A program made the translations under genes and the position numbers. The notes beneath the pieces were generated by a model that was not told the origin of the DNA, made no database searches, and saw only the letters and a program-made list of their open reading frames with translations. Of a DNA stretch of 64,000 bases, positions 60,922-64,000 are shown one piece after another. The stretch is from Desmonostoc muscorum LEGE 12446. GTDB lineage: Bacteria > Cyanobacteriota > Cyanobacteriia > Cyanobacteriales > Nostocaceae. The DNA is taken from the NCBI RefSeq assembly GCF_015207005.2, contig NZ_JADEXS020000001.1:2914001-2978000 (forward strand), read 5' to 3'. Position 1 is the stretch's first letter; each line of letters opens with the position of its first letter.

Positions 60922-61872
60922 ATGGCTAACAACGAAGAATCACGCGGTTTAAAGTCTTTATTTGATTGGTTTGCAAATCGACGTAAATCAGGATCTACCA
61001 GCCTCGAACGCCAAGAACGTGAAATTGCTGATGGTCTGTGGCATAAATGTTCTAATTGTGGTGTGTTGACATACACAAAAGACTTGAGAGCTAACCAGAT
61101 GGTTTGTGTCGAATGTGGTCATCATAATCGTGTAGATAGCGATGAGCGTATCCGTCAATTGGTAGACCACAATACCTGGAAACCTCTAGACGAGCATTTG
61201 CGTCCAACCGATCCGCTGCAATTCCGCGATCGCAAACTCTACAGCGATCGCCTACGAGAAACCCAGGAAAAAATTGGCTTAATAGACGCAGTTAAAACTG
61301 GTTTGGGTCAAATCAATGGTTTACCTGTTGCCCTTGGGGTTATGGACTTCCGCTTCATGGGTGGTAGTATGGGTTCGGTTGTGGGAGAAAAACTCACCCG
61401 CATGATTGAGCAAGCCACTCAGCGACGGTATCCTGTAATTATTGTCTGCACCTCCGGTGGCGCGAGAATGCAAGAAGGAATGCTTTCCCTGATGCAGATG
61501 GCGAAAATCTCCGCAGCCTTACAACGCCATCAAGACGCCCGACTGTTGTATATTCCTGTTTTGACAAATCCTACAACAGGGGGCGTTACCGCTAGTTTTG
61601 CAATGTTGGGCGATATTATTTTGGCAGAACCCAAAGCAACCATTGGTTTTGCAGGTCGGCGAGTGATTGAGCAAACCCTACGGGAAAAACTGCCCGATGA
61701 TTTTCAGACCGCTGAAGATTTACTCCTGCACGGCTTTGTCGATGATATTGTACCGCGTACCCAATTAAAGAACACCTTAGCCCAGCTGATTGCCCTACAC
61801 CAGCCTGTGCTAACACCACCTCATATGGTGTTATGGGAAAGCATGACCTTGACTTCTACTGCCGCAGAATAA
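60922..61872 (+). CDS. accD: Acetyl-CoA carboxylase carboxyltransferase subunit beta
   Basis: 316-residue beta subunit of the carboxyltransferase that makes malonyl-CoA for fatty acid synthesis. The N-terminal zinc ribbon has CSNCG and CVECG (residues about 40-59). The carboxyltransferase core includes [40 protein letters not shown], the oxyanion motif [20 protein letters not shown] near 174, and [20 protein letters not shown]. Full length. The alpha subunit gene accA is not adjacent, as usual in cyanobacteria. Confidence 0.96.
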   Translation: MANNEESRGLKSLFDWFANRRKSGSTSLERQEREIADGLWHKCSNCGVLTYTKDLRANQMVCVECGHHNRVDSDERIRQLVDHNTWKPLDEHLRPTDPLQFRDRKLYSDRLRETQEKIGLIDAVKTGLGQINGLPVALGVMDFRFMGGSMGSVVGEKLTRMIEQATQRRYPVIIVCTSGGARMQEGMLSLMQMAKISAALQRHQDARLLYIPVLTNPTTGGVTASFAMLGDIILAEPKATIGFAGRRVIEQTLREKLPDDFQTAEDLLLHGFVDDIVPRTQLKNTLAQLIALHQPVLTPPHMVLWESMTLTSTAAE

Positions 61873-61987
61873 AGGATGGGGCATGGGGCATTGGGCATGG
61901 GGCATTGGGCATTAGTCATTAGTTATTTCTCCCCCTGCCTCCCCTGCCTCCCCTGCCTCCCCTGCCTCCCCTGCTCCCTCATCCCCC
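61873..61987. repeat. GGGCATT heptamers and CCCCTGCCT nonamers
   Basis: GGGGCATT/GGGCATT units at about 61880-61910, then five CCCCTGCCT-type units to about 61976. Fills the space between the converging accD and MFS genes. The same nonamer occupies the MITE at 60504-60606. Confidence 0.85.
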
Positions 61988-63409
61988 TCATCCCCTTCCC
62001 GGTTCTTGGGTAAAAATCAACGGAATCAGGGCTGTTAGTCGAAATACAGTAGAGAGGGCAAATAACGCCAATGAGCCTCCAGATTGAGTAAATTCCAGGA
62101 TGAAGCTGCCTATGGTTGTGCCCAAAGCACCACTCGCCCCAGCAACGGCAGCTGCGATCGCAAAATAGATAGACTGATTTTTAATCGGCGCAATCCCTAA
62201 TTGAATATTGTTATTACATAAATCCATTGCCGCCCCTGTACCTCCAGTCAAGATGTGTAACAGTGGCAACCATAGCCAGATATCAAGGCGATTAACACCA
62301 ATCCCCAGCCACAGCAATGGTGTGGCTGCAACCAGAATTCCACCAAAGATCAGAATGGGGCGATTGCCTATCTTATCTGCTAATTTGCCCCACAGAATCA
62401 ACATCAGCAAATTCGCCCCCGCCTGAAGGCTGGTGTAGATAGTCACGTAGCTAACATTCAAATCCAAGGTGTCCAGCATGTAGAGATTAAAAAAAGGAGC
62501 GCTGAGGTTAAAAGCCAGCGTCCACAAGCCGAAATACCACAGAAATCTCAAAAAGTTAGAGTTTTTCCAAATACTAATAGTTAACTGGTCTGGTGGTGTA
62601 TAAATTAATTGAGTTTCTTGGGAAGATTCGTTTTTTGTAGCGTCTGATGGAGTCTCATTTGTTTGAGGTAACTTGCCAACATAAGTGTTTTGCGCCAGCG
62701 GATTCATATCCACTTGAAAATACTGACACCCTAGCCCGACAATTCCAAAAATAATACTCAATAGCAGAATCACCCCATAACCTTGTAAAACTCCCCCATA
62801 CCAGTGAGATACAACTAAACCAGCTATTGGTAGGCAAATCAAATTGGTGAGGCTAGCGGCGCTATTGCGTATACCAAAATACCTGCCTCGCAATCGTCGG
62901 GGAACTATCATTGCCAACCAACTTAGCCACGATGCAGTTCCTAGTCCTGCTAAAAGATAGCTGAATAGAATAATTAAGAGTGTTAATATCACTAACTGGT
63001 TAGTATTCAACAGTCCCCAGCTTGCGCCTGCAATTCCAATTACTAAAATTAGCCACAATAGGCGAGCAATTCCGTGCGTCCGCAGTGCATATTGAAAGCG
63101 GCTAGTGCTGCGTTCAGACAAGTAAGCACCCAAGGGCTGAATCAGATTCACCAACATGGGGATAGAGGACAACATCCCAAATACCACTGGACTAGCATCT
63201 AACTCCACCAATAAATTGCCAAGTAAAATACCGCTAGTACCAATGGAATAAACCGCTGCTAAAACAGAATCTACTGTAGAGGCTTTTAAACTTCTGCGAA
63301 TAGCATCCTTGGGAATGCGAGAAGTTGGAGAAACTGCTGTTTGCGGTGTAGTAATCTGGGCAATTTCCAGACTCAGAGGCGCAGATATTTCAACCGGAAC
63401 AAAATCCAT
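61988..63409 (-). CDS. Major facilitator superfamily transporter
   Basis: 473 residues with about 12 membrane helices split by a polar central loop (residues 235-275). The MFS loop motif appears as RFQYALRTHGIARLL region and GKLADKIGNRPILIFGG near residue 340. The RRLRGRYFGIRNSAASLTNL segment near 173 is also typical. No substrate can be assigned. The N-terminal 35 residues are polar and may be cytoplasmic. Transcribed toward accD. Confidence 0.82.
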   Translation of the reverse strand: MDFVPVEISAPLSLEIAQITTPQTAVSPTSRIPKDAIRRSLKASTVDSVLAAVYSIGTSGILLGNLLVELDASPVVFGMLSSIPMLVNLIQPLGAYLSERSTSRFQYALRTHGIARLLWLILVIGIAGASWGLLNTNQLVILTLLIILFSYLLAGLGTASWLSWLAMIVPRRLRGRYFGIRNSAASLTNLICLPIAGLVVSHWYGGVLQGYGVILLLSIIFGIVGLGCQYFQVDMNPLAQNTYVGKLPQTNETPSDATKNESSQETQLIYTPPDQLTISIWKNSNFLRFLWYFGLWTLAFNLSAPFFNLYMLDTLDLNVSYVTIYTSLQAGANLLMLILWGKLADKIGNRPILIFGGILVAATPLLWLGIGVNRLDIWLWLPLLHILTGGTGAAMDLCNNNIQLGIAPIKNQSIYFAIAAAVAGASGALGTTIGSFILEFTQSGGSLALFALSTVFRLTALIPLIFTQEPGRG

Positions 63410-63559
63410 AATCTATGTTTGTGGGTGAAGCATCCTGGCATCAATCGAGTTGTCGAATAATTCAGTATGCTTTTAGAGAGATGTTTTAAAAGTCATGATT
63501 GATGTATCAAATATTTTTTACCCCACCCTAACCCTCCCCTTATAGAACCCATTTGACAT
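63410..63559. other. Short intergenic region with repeat fragment
   Basis: Contains TACCCCACCCTAACCCTCCC (63520-63539), the dispersed motif also seen near 12910 and 18830, just before the IS-like sequence. Confidence 0.5.
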
Positions 63560-64000
63560 CTAAGAAGGTGCTGCAAGCCTCTTAATCATTAGCCTGATGA
63601 AGCAGATATTGAGTTTGGCAGTGGCACTAACCAGGGTTCGTTCAAAGTTCTTAACCAGAATTTTACAGCGCTCCATCCAAGCATTGGAGCGTTCGATCAC
63701 CCATCTAGCTATTGCCGGAACAAATCCAGATTTTCCTTGTGCCGCTTTCTCTTGTTTTGAGGGTTTCGTAGAAAGTTGAAACTGAATTTTGGTCATGATC
63801 TCTGGGTAAATTCGCTCTAACTCCTGAGTCAAATATTCTGGGTGATACCCATGATCTAGCAGGATAGTAATCTTGGGAATATCGATAGGTTTTGACTTGA
63901 AGTAGTCGATGTTGAGAGTAAACATCTCAATTAATCCGGCATCATCCGAGACATTGGCGCGAGTACAGAGCGTAAAAAAGGGAAACCCAAGGGTGTCAAT
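63560..64000 (-). CDS. IS5-type transposase, C-terminal part, cut by the window edge
   Basis: Minus-strand frame open from the window edge to 63560. The visible 146 residues read IDTLGFPFFTLCTRANVSDD from the edge, then KITILLDHGYHPEY, which carries the second catalytic Asp, and WVIERSNAWMERCKILVKNF with the catalytic Glu of the DDE fold; the tail is KLNICFIRLMIKRL. This matches IS5-family DDE transposases common in cyanobacteria. The upstream part and the left terminal repeat lie outside the window. An in-frame ATG at 63925 is internal, not the start. Confidence 0.85.
   Translation of the reverse strand: MDTLGFPFFTLCTRANVSDDAGLIEMFTLNIDYFKSKPIDIPKITILLDHGYHPEYLTQELERIYPEIMTKIQFQLSTKPSKQEKAAQGKSGFVPAIARWVIERSNAWMERCKILVKNFERTLVSATAKLNICFIRLMIKRLAAPS

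Overview
The window looks like a piece of chromosome from a filamentous, probably heterocyst-forming cyanobacterium (Nostocales; Nostoc/Tolypothrix/Scytonema type). The evidence is the very frequent HIP1 octamer GCGATCGC, the many short tandem heptamers (GAATTCT, GTTAGGA, ACTGGGG, GGGCATT), a protein with the Mo-dependent nitrogenase C-terminal domain, light-dependent protochlorophyllide reductase, crtB/crtP carotenoid genes and several Nostoc-style small dispersed repeats. No species can be named from sequence alone.

Layout. 0.3-6 kb: orphan DUF433 gene, malic enzyme with ACT domain, secreted DUF4360 protein, PhoD-like phosphatase. 6-12.5 kb is accessory: a conserved cyanobacterial gene, a 21-bp minisatellite, a 1355-residue NACHT NTPase with a possible internal start, a Uma2-type nuclease and a truncated DUF1016 nuclease. 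12.5-26 kb: creatininase-like amidohydrolase, cupin, Mo-nitrogenase-domain protein, RCK-2TM-RCK channel-like protein, remnants of an IS200/IS605-type element, a second 21-bp minisatellite, UvsE, Hsp70, FtsH and an AI-2E family transporter. 26-34 kb: a DUF7873-type protein followed by two RNAs in which tRNA 3' and 5' halves are in permuted order, a DUF4231 membrane protein, HcyBio, a TPR protein, and a GDT1-type Mn transporter behind a yybP-ykoY-like riboswitch. 34-39.4 kb: a 1771-residue repeat-rich secreted protein. 39.4-53.7 kb: LPOR, HigBA, SdhA, an outer-membrane-like protein, a substrate-binding lipoprotein, tRNA-Ser, the crtP-crtB operon, a PhyH-like oxygenase and NagZ.

53.7-57.4 kb is the most unusual block. 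About 34 tRNA and tRNA-like genes lie on the minus strand and together carry anticodons for all 20 amino acids. The proposed transcript starts at a consensus promoter overlapped by three ACTACA repeats, and its leader carries a cyanobacterial rRNA-type boxA. Five members carry the five Leu anticodons but lack the long variable arm, and three members are split by palindromic insertions, one of them in the anticodon loop. 57.8-64 kb: leuB, a small conserved gene, pilD, accD, an MFS transporter and an IS5-type transposase that runs off the window.

Several non-autonomous mobile repeats (MITE-like) can be defined from their ends. One family has CAATACGGTTC ends and 10-bp target duplications at two loci. 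Another has GGGACTTCCA ends and sits exactly at TAA stop codons. Anticodon and structure calls were read by eye; no folding or database search was run.
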